Source of the DNA: Hormoscilla sp. GUM202
Lineage (GTDB): Bacteria; Cyanobacteriota; Cyanobacteriia; Cyanobacteriales; Desertifilaceae
NCBI GenBank assembly: GCA_005518205.2
Contig: RFFC02000033.1
Coordinates: 1-64,000 of the forward strand
Reading direction: 5' to 3'
Length of the DNA: 64,000 nucleotides
Program-made: the position numbers and the translations under genes
In this document: positions 25,485-33,952 of the stretch, in pieces
How the letters are laid out: the number at the start of each line of letters is the position of its first letter
Numbering within the stretch: the first letter of the stretch is position 1
The notes under the pieces: generated by a model
The model's database searches: none
Told to the model about the DNA's origin: nothing
What the model saw: the letters and a program-made list of their open reading frames with translations, nothing else

Positions 25485-28400
25485 ATGAAAAAAATGATCT
25501 TTAGAAATCGGGTAATAGACAAAGGTCAGCTGAAGAAAATGATATCATGGGCATTCACGAAATATGGTCCTGCTAAATGTTCCCTAATGGCAGACATGCT
25601 GAAAGACTTAGGATTTCGCTATGCAACCAAAGCCGGAGTATCAATTAGCGTAGATGATTTACAAGTGCCCCCATCAAAGCAGCAGTTGCTTGGGGCAGCA
25701 GAAGAAATGATTCGCGCGACAGAAGCACGTTATAGTCGGGGAGAAATAACCGAAGTAGAGCGGTTTCAAAAAGTAATCGATACTTGGAATAGTACATCAG
25801 AAGCGCTCAAAGATGAAGTCGTGCGTTACCTGCGTGCAAATAACCCGCTCAACTCCGTGTACATGATGGCATTTTCAGGAGCCAGGGGAAATATATCCCA
25901 AGTGCGGCAGCTAGTGGGAATGCGGGGGCTAATGGCAGATCCACAAGGAGAAATCATAGACTTGCCAATAAAGACAAACTTCCGGGAAGGATTAACAGTC
26001 ACAGAATATATCATCTCATCCTACGGAGCCCGCAAGGGATTAGTGGACACCGCACTGAGAACAGCAGATTCAGGTTATCTGACCAGGCGTTTAGTAGACG
26101 TGTCTCAGGACGTGATCGTCCGGGATGAAGACTGCTTAACAACCAGGGGAATACCTTTGAGCAGCATGAAAGAAGGCGATCGGGAATTAATTCCCCTCAA
26201 AGACCGCCTGTTGGGAAGAGTACTAGCCGCACCAGTCATTCATCCAAAGACAGGGAAAACGATCGCGTCAAAGAATCAGGACATAAGTGATGAATTGGCA
26301 ATCAAAATTCAATTGGCTGGAGTCCAAGAACTGTACGTGCGATCGCCTCTAACATGCGAATCAAAACGCTCAGTATGTCAAAAATGCTATGGATGGAGTT
26401 TAGCACACTGCGACATGGTAGACCTAGGGGAAGCAGTAGGAATAATCGCAGCCCAGTCAATCGGTGAGCCAGGGACACAGTTGACAATGCGAACATTCCA
26501 CACAGGAGGAGTATTCTCAGGAGCAGCAAGAGAAATATTAGCACCTTGCAACGGCACAATCCAATATGGTGCTCTGCGCACCCGGGGTTCCCAGGGTCTC
26601 CCAGGGAACGAGGAAGTAATGCGAGTGGAATCGGCAAATGCTAAACTGTCATTGATGGTGGAAGATGAAGTAGTAAGAGTGGCTCGAAAAAATGGAGCTT
26701 TTTCGGATACATCCAGTAGCCAGATAACAGTAAAACAAAAAAAACAGTCATACCACCAGCTCCAGATTCCCCAGGGAGCAATAATGCTGGTAAAAGATGG
26801 CGATAGAATAACAGCAGGTCAGAGAATCGCCGAAGTGCCACCGACAGGCGCAATGTCCAAAATCAGTACAGAAAAAGCCACAAAAGATGTAGCCAGTGAT
26901 ATATCCGGGGAAGCAATATTCACCGACATAATACCAGAAGAAAAGCGCGATCGGCAAGGAAACACAACACGCATCGCCAGAGTGGGAGGTTTAATCTGGA
27001 TTCTTTCAGGAGACGTATACAACCTGCCCCCGGGAGCAGAACCAGTAGTGCAAAATGGAGATCGCATCTCGCGGGGTTCAGTCATCGCCCAAACCAGTAC
27101 CCGCACAGAACATGGAGGCATAGTCAGACTCCCAGAGGCAATAGGCACAGAAGAAGCGGGACGGGAAATAGAAATCATTACCGCAAGCGTACTGCTAGAT
27201 CGAGCTGGAGTATCCATCAGCAAAGACCAAGGCAAAGAGCAGTATATCATCACCACCGCAGAGGGTCAGAAATTTTCTCTGGTCGCCACACCCGGCACGC
27301 AAGTCAGCAATGGTCAAGTATTGGCAGAACTGCTAGATGAGGGCTATCGCACAACCACAGGCGGTACGATCAAATATGCAGGAGTCGAAGCAAAGCGGAG
27401 CAAAGCAAAACAGGGATATGAAGTCACCAAAGGTGGAACCTTACTGTGGCTCCCAGAAGAAACATATGAAGTGAATAAAGATAGCTCACTGCGCCTAGTC
27501 GAAGATGGTCAATATGTAGAAGCAGGCACGGAAATAGTCAAAGACCTCTTCTGCACCAGCAGCGGTTGCGTCCAGGTAATCGAGAAAAATGACATCCTCC
27601 GCGAGATATCCATCAAACCAGGCTCATTGCATTTAATCACCAATTCCACAGAAATCCCCAAAGAGGGGACATTGATCGATCGGTCCAACATTGCCTCATT
27701 AGGACTGTCCGAAGCAAGCAGAGCTCCGGCGCGGGAGTTGAACCTTCACCTCGAAGACCTTGCTCTCATGGAAGTAGAAAGCAGTGAGGACTCCACGACA
27801 AAAGACCAACAGCAAGCGACAGCTCAGACGGTCCCCCTTGTGAGTGACGCCGTCGCGCAAAATGGACCGCCAACAGATGTTTTCATGGGAGCTTCTTTAC
27901 GCTATGTAGAATACGCAGAAACCCCGCTCGGACCAGCCCTGCTGCTCCGACCAGCAATAGAATATACAATTCCAGACACACCCCTCGTGCCATCTCAGGA
28001 ATCATCTCAAGATAATGGCGGCTTAATAGAGATCCGGACAGTGCAGCGGTTGCCATACAAAGACGGAGAAAGAGTCAAATCAGTTTCCGGCTTAGAATTG
28101 TTGCGCACCCAGCTAGTGCTTTATATAAACAAAGAAATTCTCATCTCACATAGTCGCGCCACATCGGGAAACCTGGAAGCAGATATAGAACTGGTAACTC
28201 TGGAGACCACGAGCGAAATCATGCGGTTGCAGCTAGTCATACTAGAATCTCTAGTCAGCCGTCGTGATGTAGCAGCAGACCCGACTCAAGGAAGTTCCCA
28301 TACCCGCATCCTAGTAAGCGATGGCCAACAGATTGCCCCCGGTGAAGTAGTAGCCAAGACAGAGATTCAGTGCAAAGAAGCAGGCATAGTTCAAGGCATT

Positions 28401-29714
28401 CGAGAAGGATCCTCAGCGGGTCGCCGACTCCTGGTCTTGCGCGACCTTGACAAGCTTGTCATTGCCGACTTACCCAACCTGTTAGTAGAAGTGAAAGCAG
28501 GAGATTTTCTGCTAGATGGCACCGAGATAGCGCCGGGAGTATTTTTGCCAGAATCCGGTCAAGTGCTCCAAGTCTCCTCGTCCGAGTCCGGGACGAAAGT
28601 TATATTGCGCATAGCCCGTCCTTACCGGGTTTCGACCGGAGCAATACTCCACATAGAAGATCGGGACCTGGTGCAGCGGGGAGATAATTTGGTGCTGCTC
28701 GTCTTTGAGCGCTCGAAGACCGGAGATATTATCCAGGGGTTACCACGGATCGAAGAACTGCTGGAGGCCCGCAAGCCCAAAGAAGCTTGTGTACTGGCCA
28801 CAAGACCGGGAACCGCTCAGGTGATTTATCAAGAAGATGAAACCGTTGCCGTTAAAGTGATCGAATCCGATGGCGCGATCGCCGAGTATACCCTAGGGCC
28901 AGGTCAAAGTGCAATAGTAATTGATGGACAGCCTATCATTGCAGGGCAACCGCTCTCTGATGGCCCGTCTAATCCCCACCAGATCTTGGAGGTCTACTTT
29001 AATCTCTACCGGGAAATGGCTAATGGGAACACCGATAGTGGCGAACAGTTAGCAGGCAATAATCATAATCCGCGCACGCTTCGGGCCCCCTCCGCTGTTC
29101 CGGAAAAATCGGTGCATGAAGCAGCCTTAGCAGCATTACAGGAAGTGCAGATCTTTCTGGTGAATGCAGTGCAGTCAGTCTACCAGTCTCAGGGCATTGA
29201 CATTTCTGACAAGCACATAGAAGTGATCGTGCGGCAAATGACATCTAAATGTCGTGTTGATGATGGCGGTGACACCACAATGCTGCCAGGGGAGCTAGTC
29301 GAGATCTACGAAGTGCAACAGGTTAATGATGCCCTGTCCATTACCGGAGGAGCACCAGCAATTTACACCCCCGTGCTTCTGGGAATTACCAAAGCTTCTC
29401 TGAATACAGATAGCTTTATCTCAGCTGCAAGCTTCCAGGAGACCACCCGGGTGCTGACTGAGGCCGCGATCGAAGGTAAGTCTGACTGGTTGCGGGGCCT
29501 CAAGGAAAATGTGATCATCGGACGCTTGATTCCCGCCGGTACTGGCTTTAATGCTTATGAAGATGGGGCTACGAATAGTAACTCGCTCTCTGACTACGAC
29601 AGTGCTGCTGATTACTCCGAAGAGCTGGCGGAGTTGGGGCAGCAAAATAAAGTGGTCTTAGATGATGAGACTGCCCGTTCTTACAGTTTTGAGGAAGACT
29701 TGGATCGTGGGTAG
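25485..29714 (+). CDS. rpoC2: RNA polymerase beta-double-prime subunit (cyanobacterial/plastid type)
   Basis: 1409 residues. C-terminal half of beta-prime, with the bridge helix/trigger loop region: GARGNISQVRQLVGMRGLM (about 126-145), TEYIISSYGARKGLVDTAL, CQKCYGWSLAHCDMVDLGEAVGIIAAQSIGEPG and MRTFHTGG, then the long cyanobacterial SI3 insertion (about 345-985), ending FQETTRVLTEAAIEGKSDWLRGLKENVI. Two short palindrome insertions: RGSQGLPGNE (about 368-377, from 26586-26612) and TLRAPSAV (about 1198-1205, from 29073-29097), both in frame. The residue-750 area of SI3 is also unusually long and polar. rpoC1 does not precede it, as in Synechocystis 6803, where rpoC1 is elsewhere. Confidence 0.95.
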   Translation: MKKMIFRNRVIDKGQLKKMISWAFTKYGPAKCSLMADMLKDLGFRYATKAGVSISVDDLQVPPSKQQLLGAAEEMIRATEARYSRGEITEVERFQKVIDTWNSTSEALKDEVVRYLRANNPLNSVYMMAFSGARGNISQVRQLVGMRGLMADPQGEIIDLPIKTNFREGLTVTEYIISSYGARKGLVDTALRTADSGYLTRRLVDVSQDVIVRDEDCLTTRGIPLSSMKEGDRELIPLKDRLLGRVLAAPVIHPKTGKTIASKNQDISDELAIKIQLAGVQELYVRSPLTCESKRSVCQKCYGWSLAHCDMVDLGEAVGIIAAQSIGEPGTQLTMRTFHTGGVFSGAAREILAPCNGTIQYGALRTRGSQGLPGNEEVMRVESANAKLSLMVEDEVVRVARKNGAFSDTSSSQITVKQKKQSYHQLQIPQGAIMLVKDGDRITAGQRIAEVPPTGAMSKISTEKATKDVASDISGEAIFTDIIPEEKRDRQGNTTRIARVGGLIWILSGDVYNLPPGAEPVVQNGDRISRGSVIAQTSTRTEHGGIVRLPEAIGTEEAGREIEIITASVLLDRAGVSISKDQGKEQYIITTAEGQKFSLVATPGTQVSNGQVLAELLDEGYRTTTGGTIKYAGVEAKRSKAKQGYEVTKGGTLLWLPEETYEVNKDSSLRLVEDGQYVEAGTEIVKDLFCTSSGCVQVIEKNDILREISIKPGSLHLITNSTEIPKEGTLIDRSNIASLGLSEASRAPARELNLHLEDLALMEVESSEDSTTKDQQQATAQTVPLVSDAVAQNGPPTDVFMGASLRYVEYAETPLGPALLLRPAIEYTIPDTPLVPSQESSQDNGGLIEIRTVQRLPYKDGERVKSVSGLELLRTQLVLYINKEILISHSRATSGNLEADIELVTLETTSEIMRLQLVILESLVSRRDVAADPTQGSSHTRILVSDGQQIAPGEVVAKTEIQCKEAGIVQGIREGSSAGRRLLVLRDLDKLVIADLPNLLVEVKAGDFLLDGTEIAPGVFLPESGQVLQVSSSESGTKVILRIARPYRVSTGAILHIEDRDLVQRGDNLVLLVFERSKTGDIIQGLPRIEELLEARKPKEACVLATRPGTAQVIYQEDETVAVKVIESDGAIAEYTLGPGQSAIVIDGQPIIAGQPLSDGPSNPHQILEVYFNLYREMANGNTDSGEQLAGNNHNPRTLRAPSAVPEKSVHEAALAALQEVQIFLVNAVQSVYQSQGIDISDKHIEVIVRQMTSKCRVDDGGDTTMLPGELVEIYEVQQVNDALSITGGAPAIYTPVLLGITKASLNTDSFISAASFQETTRVLTEAAIEGKSDWLRGLKENVIIGRLIPAGTGFNAYEDGATNSNSLSDYDSAADYSEELAELGQQNKVVLDDETARSYSFEEDLDRG
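26577..26613. repeat. TTCCCAGG-CTCCCAGGGAA palindrome in rpoC2
   Basis: GGTTCCCAGGGTCTCCCAGG followed by GAACGAGG; same family as 13604-13629 in sbcC. Encodes RGSQGLPGNEE within the SI3 region. Confidence 0.7.
29073..29097. repeat. SGGGPER-type palindromic element inside rpoC2
   Basis: CGCACGCTTCGGGCCCCCTC core. In this orientation it encodes TLRAPSA, immediately before the conserved VHEAALAALQEVQ helix. Confidence 0.82.
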
Positions 29715-29970
29715 TGATAAACATGTAGTGATGTGATGGCTAGTCTGTCCCAATAGGTGTGGGGATGTGGCATTTTCAATTTTTCGGCTGGGAGCTGAAA
29801 TGCCTGAAATATCGTTATTTGACTTGCCGTTGGATGCCACTATTGCGATCTCCGTCTGAGCTTTCTTGTGCTAACATCACTACTTGTGACCCACTACCGG
29901 ATCGTGAAGGAGATATATAGGCTGTGTCCCTCGATCGGGTGAGACAAGACAATGCGATCGCCTGTTTTTA

Positions 29971-30373
29971 ATAGGCAACCTCACTCTTCGGGCGATCGCC
30001 CCTTGCTTCCTGGCTTTGGTATCCATACGCACGCTCCGGGCCCCCTCCGCTGCGAGTAGGTTTGGCCTTAGCCTTCCTGGTGACTTTGATTTGGCTTACC
30101 AGTTTCAAACGACTCTTTGGGGTCAGCGCTTTTACACCATCCACTCCTGCCGTCTTTTTCCCCTGGTTCTGTTGCGTTACCTGACGAACCGCTATCATCT
30201 TCGCAGACCATGACCTGTTCAATAGTCCCGCTCTGCTTGCGAACTTTCTGCTTGTTGCCTTAGAGTGCCGCTCTGTAAATTCGCTTTTGTAGCTTAAAGA
30301 CTCGGCGGGACAGCTCTGGCCAGGGCACCTCCTTCCATTCATACTCTTGTCTTTCGACTGAGTTCCGTGACAT
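29971..30373 (-). pseudogene. group II intron reverse transcriptase, N-terminal fragment
   Basis: Matches the start of the RT at 43884: MSRNS...EYEWKEVPWPELSRRV and SWSAKMIAVRQVTQQNQGKKTAGVDG versus SWSAKMIAVRQVTQQNKGKKTAGVDG. There is a frameshift near 30270. The palindrome at 30027-30053 splits the KPTRRVWIPKPG motif; at this site it adds 20 bp and shifts the frame. The rest of the RT is missing and IS982 lies just upstream at 30389. Confidence 0.82.
30027..30053. repeat. SGGGPER-type palindromic element in the RT fragment
   Basis: GCACGCTCCGGGCCCCCTCC core. The uninterrupted homologous site is at about 44199-44212 in the intact RT, so the inserted bases can be seen directly by comparing the two. 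Confidence 0.85.
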
Positions 30374-30388
30374 GTTCACTACTAACTC

Positions 30389-31400
30389 AAGTTGCGACCT
30401 ATAAAAATTGGATACAAAAAGCTATGATAAAGAGAATTATTTTCAACTCGAATCCCTTAGATGTAACAGCATGAATTGACTTGGGAAACAAATTGGTGAT
30501 TCGACTAAAACAGGTTTCAACTTGTTTTCTTGTTACTTTTTGTATATATTCAAAACAATAAGATTCTTTTCTTTTTGAGTTCTTTTTTCGCAAAGGTTTT
30601 AACATTATACTTGACGAATCTTTTAGTAAATCTTCTAATTGATAATCATTATAAGCTCGATCTCCATAAACTATTGAATTTGATGGTAAGTCAAAGCCAA
30701 AAGATTGCAAAACTTTAACATCATTATAACTACCAGCAGCTCGATAAAATTCTATTGGCTTTCCATTTTTGTTTACCAACATATGAACTCTTAATCCATA
30801 AAAATAACGTTTTTTACTGGCAATATACCCTCGATATTCTTCCTTGTTATAAATTTGGCATCTATCAATCCTAATATTATCACATACTGGCACCGGGAAA
30901 CTATCAAGAATATATTCTTGACCCGGATTGAGCTCTTTAAATGTTTGCGCTCTAACTTGGAAGAAAAACATCCAAATTGGTTCGTCAATATTGTGTAATC
31001 GACGATTGAACCTACTTTTACTTAACAGATTTTTTATATACTTGTGTTCGACCATAAATTGACAAGAGCGCTCGTAGCGAAGCGTGTCCTCCGAAAAAAT
31101 ATGCAGCAACTAATCCGACTGTCATCACTTCGGCATTGTTCATTTTTACTTGTGGATCTTATGAATATATTTAACGCTTTTAGGAGCTGGTCACAAAGAA
31201 CAAAAATTGTTGTAATCATATCTTCCATCATCTACATCCCCCAGCAATTAACTATTATTTTAGTACATTATAACCTATAAACAGCCAACCCGCCGTCTAG
31301 CACAAAAAAAATATAATTTTGTATCAAAAGCTACGAAATATCCCAAATATCTGTAAAGTCTAAGTGGGTAATTCATATTTTTTTTAATAGGTCGCAACTT
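30389..31400 (-). mobile_element. IS982-family insertion sequence (inactive)
   Basis: About 1 kb bounded by exact 14-bp inverted repeats: AAGTTGCGACCTAT (30389-30402) and ATAGGTCGCAACTT (31387-31400). The region between the transposase start and the outer end (31232-31386) is AT-rich. Related fragments are at 42546-42839 and 59689-59798. Confidence 0.82.
30399..31231 (-). pseudogene. IS982 transposase, frameshifted
   Basis: N-terminus MMEDMITTIFVLCDQLLKALN at 31231; main frame 31109-30399 with SRFNRRLHNI, ILDSFPVPVCDNIRI (IS982 hallmark), GDRAYNDYQLEDLL and a final ETCFSRITNLFPKSIH. Two frameshifts separate them. One coincides with GGACACGCTTCGCTACGAGC at about 31075-31100, which replaces the FGG...CQFM junction. 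Not functional as it stands. Confidence 0.82.
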
Positions 31401-31439
31401 AGGTTACTACTTACAACTTTACAATTGACGAAACTGTGA

Positions 31440-31577
31440 GGGCGGTTACCCTTTAACCCCCATGAATATCAGATCGCGCACTGCGCAGCGGAGGGGGCCC
31501 TGCGCGTGCCAGCCGTGTTCCTAGTTTCCTAGGCTAGCGTTCCGTACTTGACTACGTTAGGCGAGAACGAATCGCAC
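31440..31577 (-). pseudogene. 5' end of a group II intron, interrupted by a palindrome
   Basis: Read on the minus strand from 31577 it begins GTGCGATTCGTT and follows the first about 85 bases of the intron at 54943 (CGCCTAACGTA, TACGGAACGCTAGCC, CATGGGGGTTAAA). An SGGGPER-type palindrome (31483-31509) is inserted before the CATGGGGG segment. Nothing of the intron remains beyond about 31440. Confidence 0.75.
31483..31509. repeat. SGGGPER-type palindromic element in intron debris
   Basis: GCGCAGCGGAGGGGGCCCTG core, a strong palindrome. Its insertion into an intron fragment can be seen against the copy at 54943. Confidence 0.8.
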
Positions 31578-31900
31578 CAAGCCCCTTATAACCACCCCTC
31601 CCACGGTAGCTTGCGTCACCGGTCCAACTCACGGTTTGTCCCAGAGGGCATTTCTGTCTGCTCTAGCCACAGAACGCAAAGAAATATTGGCGTTGCACAT
31701 TCTCGGGATGATGGTTGATAAATTTTCGACTTTTGCGAATGGAGAATTGTGAATTGCGAATGGACAAAAAACGGCATGTATAACTAGCGAGAATCTCTCA
31801 TCAACAACCCCTATCATCCCCTAATTGTGCAACGCGGAAATATTAAGATGGAAGTGAGCAGAACTGTTCGAAATTGGCCCCACTACTGAGTGAAAAATTC

Positions 31901-32464
31901 ATGACTACTGAAGTACTGGTAGAAAAGAAAAAGCTGGAAAAGCCCCCCTTACAGATCCATAACTTGGGCGAGCGGGTGTTGCGCCAGCCAGCGAAGCGGG
32001 TATCACGGGTAGACAACGAGATCCGGCAACTAGCCAAAGAAATGCTGCAAACCATGTATAGCGCTGATGGCATTGGTTTAGCAGCGCCCCAAGTAGGAGT
32101 GCTCAAGCAGCTGCTGGTGGTAGACTGTCAACCAGACGAAGCCGATAATCAGCCAGTAATTTTGCTCAACCCCAGCATCAAGAAATTTAGCCGCGAACTG
32201 TGCCTCTTCCAGGAGGGGTGCCTCAGCATTCCCGGAGTCTTCCTAGATGTGAAACGTCCAGAAGCAATAGAAGTAGCCTACAAAGATGTGAACGGATGTC
32301 CGCAGACCTTAACCACAACAGGACTGCTAGCTAGAGTAATTCAGCATGAACTGGATCACCTCAACGGCATCATGTTCGTGGACAGGGTGGAGAATGTGCT
32401 GGCCTTGAACCAAGAACTGGCCAAAAACGGCTTTTCTGCCCAAGCAGTCAAGCCAGTATCTTAA
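31901..32464 (+). CDS. def: peptide deformylase
   Basis: 187 residues from ATG 31901 (MTTEVLVEKKKLEKPPLQI). Removes the formyl group from nascent proteins; Fe/Zn enzyme at the ribosome exit. All three motifs are present: GIGLAAPQVG (about 59-68), EGCLSIPG (about 104-111, with the Cys ligand) and QHELDHLNG (about 147-155, with both His ligands and catalytic Glu). An upstream in-frame ATG at 31874 is less likely. A hairpin terminator follows at 32506-32532. Confidence 0.94.
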   Translation: MTTEVLVEKKKLEKPPLQIHNLGERVLRQPAKRVSRVDNEIRQLAKEMLQTMYSADGIGLAAPQVGVLKQLLVVDCQPDEADNQPVILLNPSIKKFSRELCLFQEGCLSIPGVFLDVKRPEAIEVAYKDVNGCPQTLTTTGLLARVIQHELDHLNGIMFVDRVENVLALNQELAKNGFSAQAVKPVS

Positions 32465-32505
32465 TTTTCACTTCTCTTGGGAAGCATCTCAAGCATGAAT
32501 TAAGA

Positions 32506-32532
32506 AACCCGGTTTTTACTGAAAACCGGGTT
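32506..32532 (+). terminator. terminator after def
   Basis: AACCCGGTTTT pairs with AAAACCGGGTT (32506-32516 with 32522-32532), loop of 5 bases. Confidence 0.7.
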
Positions 32533-32589
32533 AGAGGGCTACCACTACTGTACGTACCAATACAGTTCGTTGAATAATAGACCTTACTT

Positions 32590-32727
32590 ATGAATGAAGA
32601 ACGGGCCAACCAACCCCTCGGATATGAATACGATTATTTGGTGTCCTACCTGAAACTCATAGAAAAATGGTTTCCGGTCGTCAATTTATCTGAGCAACAA
32701 AAGAGTATCCTTCATATTTTTCTTTAA
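32590..32727 (+). CDS. short hypothetical ORF
   Basis: 45 residues (MNEERANQPLGYEYDYLVSY...), aromatic and charged, no recognised family. It may be the N-terminal stub of a lost gene, since a palindrome with arms CCGTGTCTCC / GGAGACACGG (about 32748-32795) and then IS debris follow. Low support. Confidence 0.3.
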   Translation: MNEERANQPLGYEYDYLVSYLKLIEKWFPVVNLSEQQKSILHIFL

Positions 32728-32799
32728 GTAAAAGGTGGGATGTCTCTGCCGTGTCTCCCCTTTTGTGCGAATAGCGCTCCCAGGAGACACGGCGAATCA

Positions 32800-33130
32800 A
32801 CTGTTTGTAGAACTGTTCAGAAAACCGAGAAAATTTTAATTAATCATCCAGACTTTCATCTACCTAGAAAGAAAGCTTTATTATTACCAGATTCTCATAA
32901 AATTACCGCAATAGATGCAACAGAAAGTCCTATAGAAAGACCGTCGAAAAAACCAAAAAAGTATTATAACGGCAAACAAAAGCAACATATTTAAACTAAG
33001 CGTGATTATTGATTTAGAGAGCAAAGAGTACGGCATTTGACAAAGGAAGTACACGCTATGATTTCACTTTGTTTAAAAAGAGCAAAACTCATTTCCATAA
33101 AGAAATTGAATGTTATGTTGATAAAGGATC
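32800..33130 (+). pseudogene. IS5-family transposase fragment, host of a group II intron
   Basis: ESTVCRTVQKTEKIL, FHLPRKKALLLPDS, ITAIDATESPIERP and KKYYNGKQKQH are IS5-family motifs (first catalytic Asp in IDATES). A stop/frameshift near 32995 separates this from DLESKRVRH and LFKKSKTHFHKEIE. The 5' part is cut by a palindrome at about 32795; the 3' part ends exactly where a group II intron begins (GTGCG at 33131). Confidence 0.75.
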
Positions 33131-33613
33131 GTGCGATTCGTTCCGGTGTAAGCCAGTAATGGTGAAAACTGGGTCTGGTTCCATTAGCCAGATAACTCTG
33201 ATTGTCATGGGGGTTCAATTCCCCTCCCCCAGGTGCGGGGGTGAGCGCGTGAAGTGCTACGGAGTAACATCACTGTGGTGCCAAGCGAGGACTTAAATGT
33301 AGGATAACTGGTAGCCTAAAGCCGGTGAGGACGCGCTTGTTAGATGCCCATGGTTAGAACAAGCAAATCTATGTAAGCCTCGTCAACCAGAACCAGCGGA
33401 ATAAGGCTAAAACGCTGGCCCAAAAGGGATTGCAGCTAGTGTTAGTTCTTATCCTTGACTAACATCGTACTCGTAAAGGACCTCAAGGTATCGTGAAATG
33501 AAATCAGGGAACGAAGTAACCTCTCGTGTGCTGTCCACCGGGACAAGTTAGATGTAAAGCGCAAGGCATGAGGGGAAAGATGACGCTTGTTGCAAATGCC
33601 CAGGGTAATTCCT
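33131..33613 (+). pseudogene. group II intron 5' half (plus strand)
   Basis: Starts GTGCGATTCGTT at the IS5 fragment junction. Domain I-like segments match the intron at 54943: CATCACTGTGGTGCCAAGCGAGGACTTAAATGTAGGATA, GGAATAAGGCTA, ACCTCAAGGTATCGTGAAAT and GGGAACGAAGTAACCTC in order (each compared as short words). It ends at about 33613 where the strand of homology flips. Domains V-VI are absent, so it cannot splice. Confidence 0.75.
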
Positions 33614-33785
33614 GCATTTAAGTCCTTGCGCAGCACCGTGGGGATGTCACTCCACAGCACTAAGGACCGGTGTTTCCCCCGTATCTGGGGAGGAGGGTTC
33701 GGACCTCCATGAGACTAAAGTTATCTGGCAAATGAAACCAGACCAGGCTTTCACCTTTTACAGTTTATACCTGAACGAATCGCAC
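33613..33785 (-). pseudogene. group II intron 5' fragment (minus strand), joined head-to-head
   Basis: Reading the minus strand from 33785: GTGCGATTCGTTCAGG, then a CCCCAGATACGGGGG stem, ACCGGTCCTTAGTGCTG and GGACTTAAATGC. It meets the plus-strand half at GGTAATTCCTG (about 33603-33613). The product is two 5' halves facing each other. Confidence 0.72.
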
Positions 33786-33952
33786 CCGGTGATTTACACT
33801 AAAGGAATCGCACGTAGATTATAACATTCCGTTCGTTCTTGCTCAGAAGATCGCCGCCAGGGGAGGCTTTTTCCGATTTTTGAAGCTAGAGACTTGTCCA
33901 GCTTTCTGTCATTTACCTGGTAAATCATGAGCAAAAATATCCTCTACTATGT

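Noticed and set aside
26819..27256. Long antisense ORFs within rpoB and rpoC2
   Set aside because: Shadow frames in highly conserved coding sequence with no supporting start or family.
29715..29970. Possible gene after rpoC2
   Set aside because: No frame of useful length; only a 17-bp motif shared with 52467-52490.
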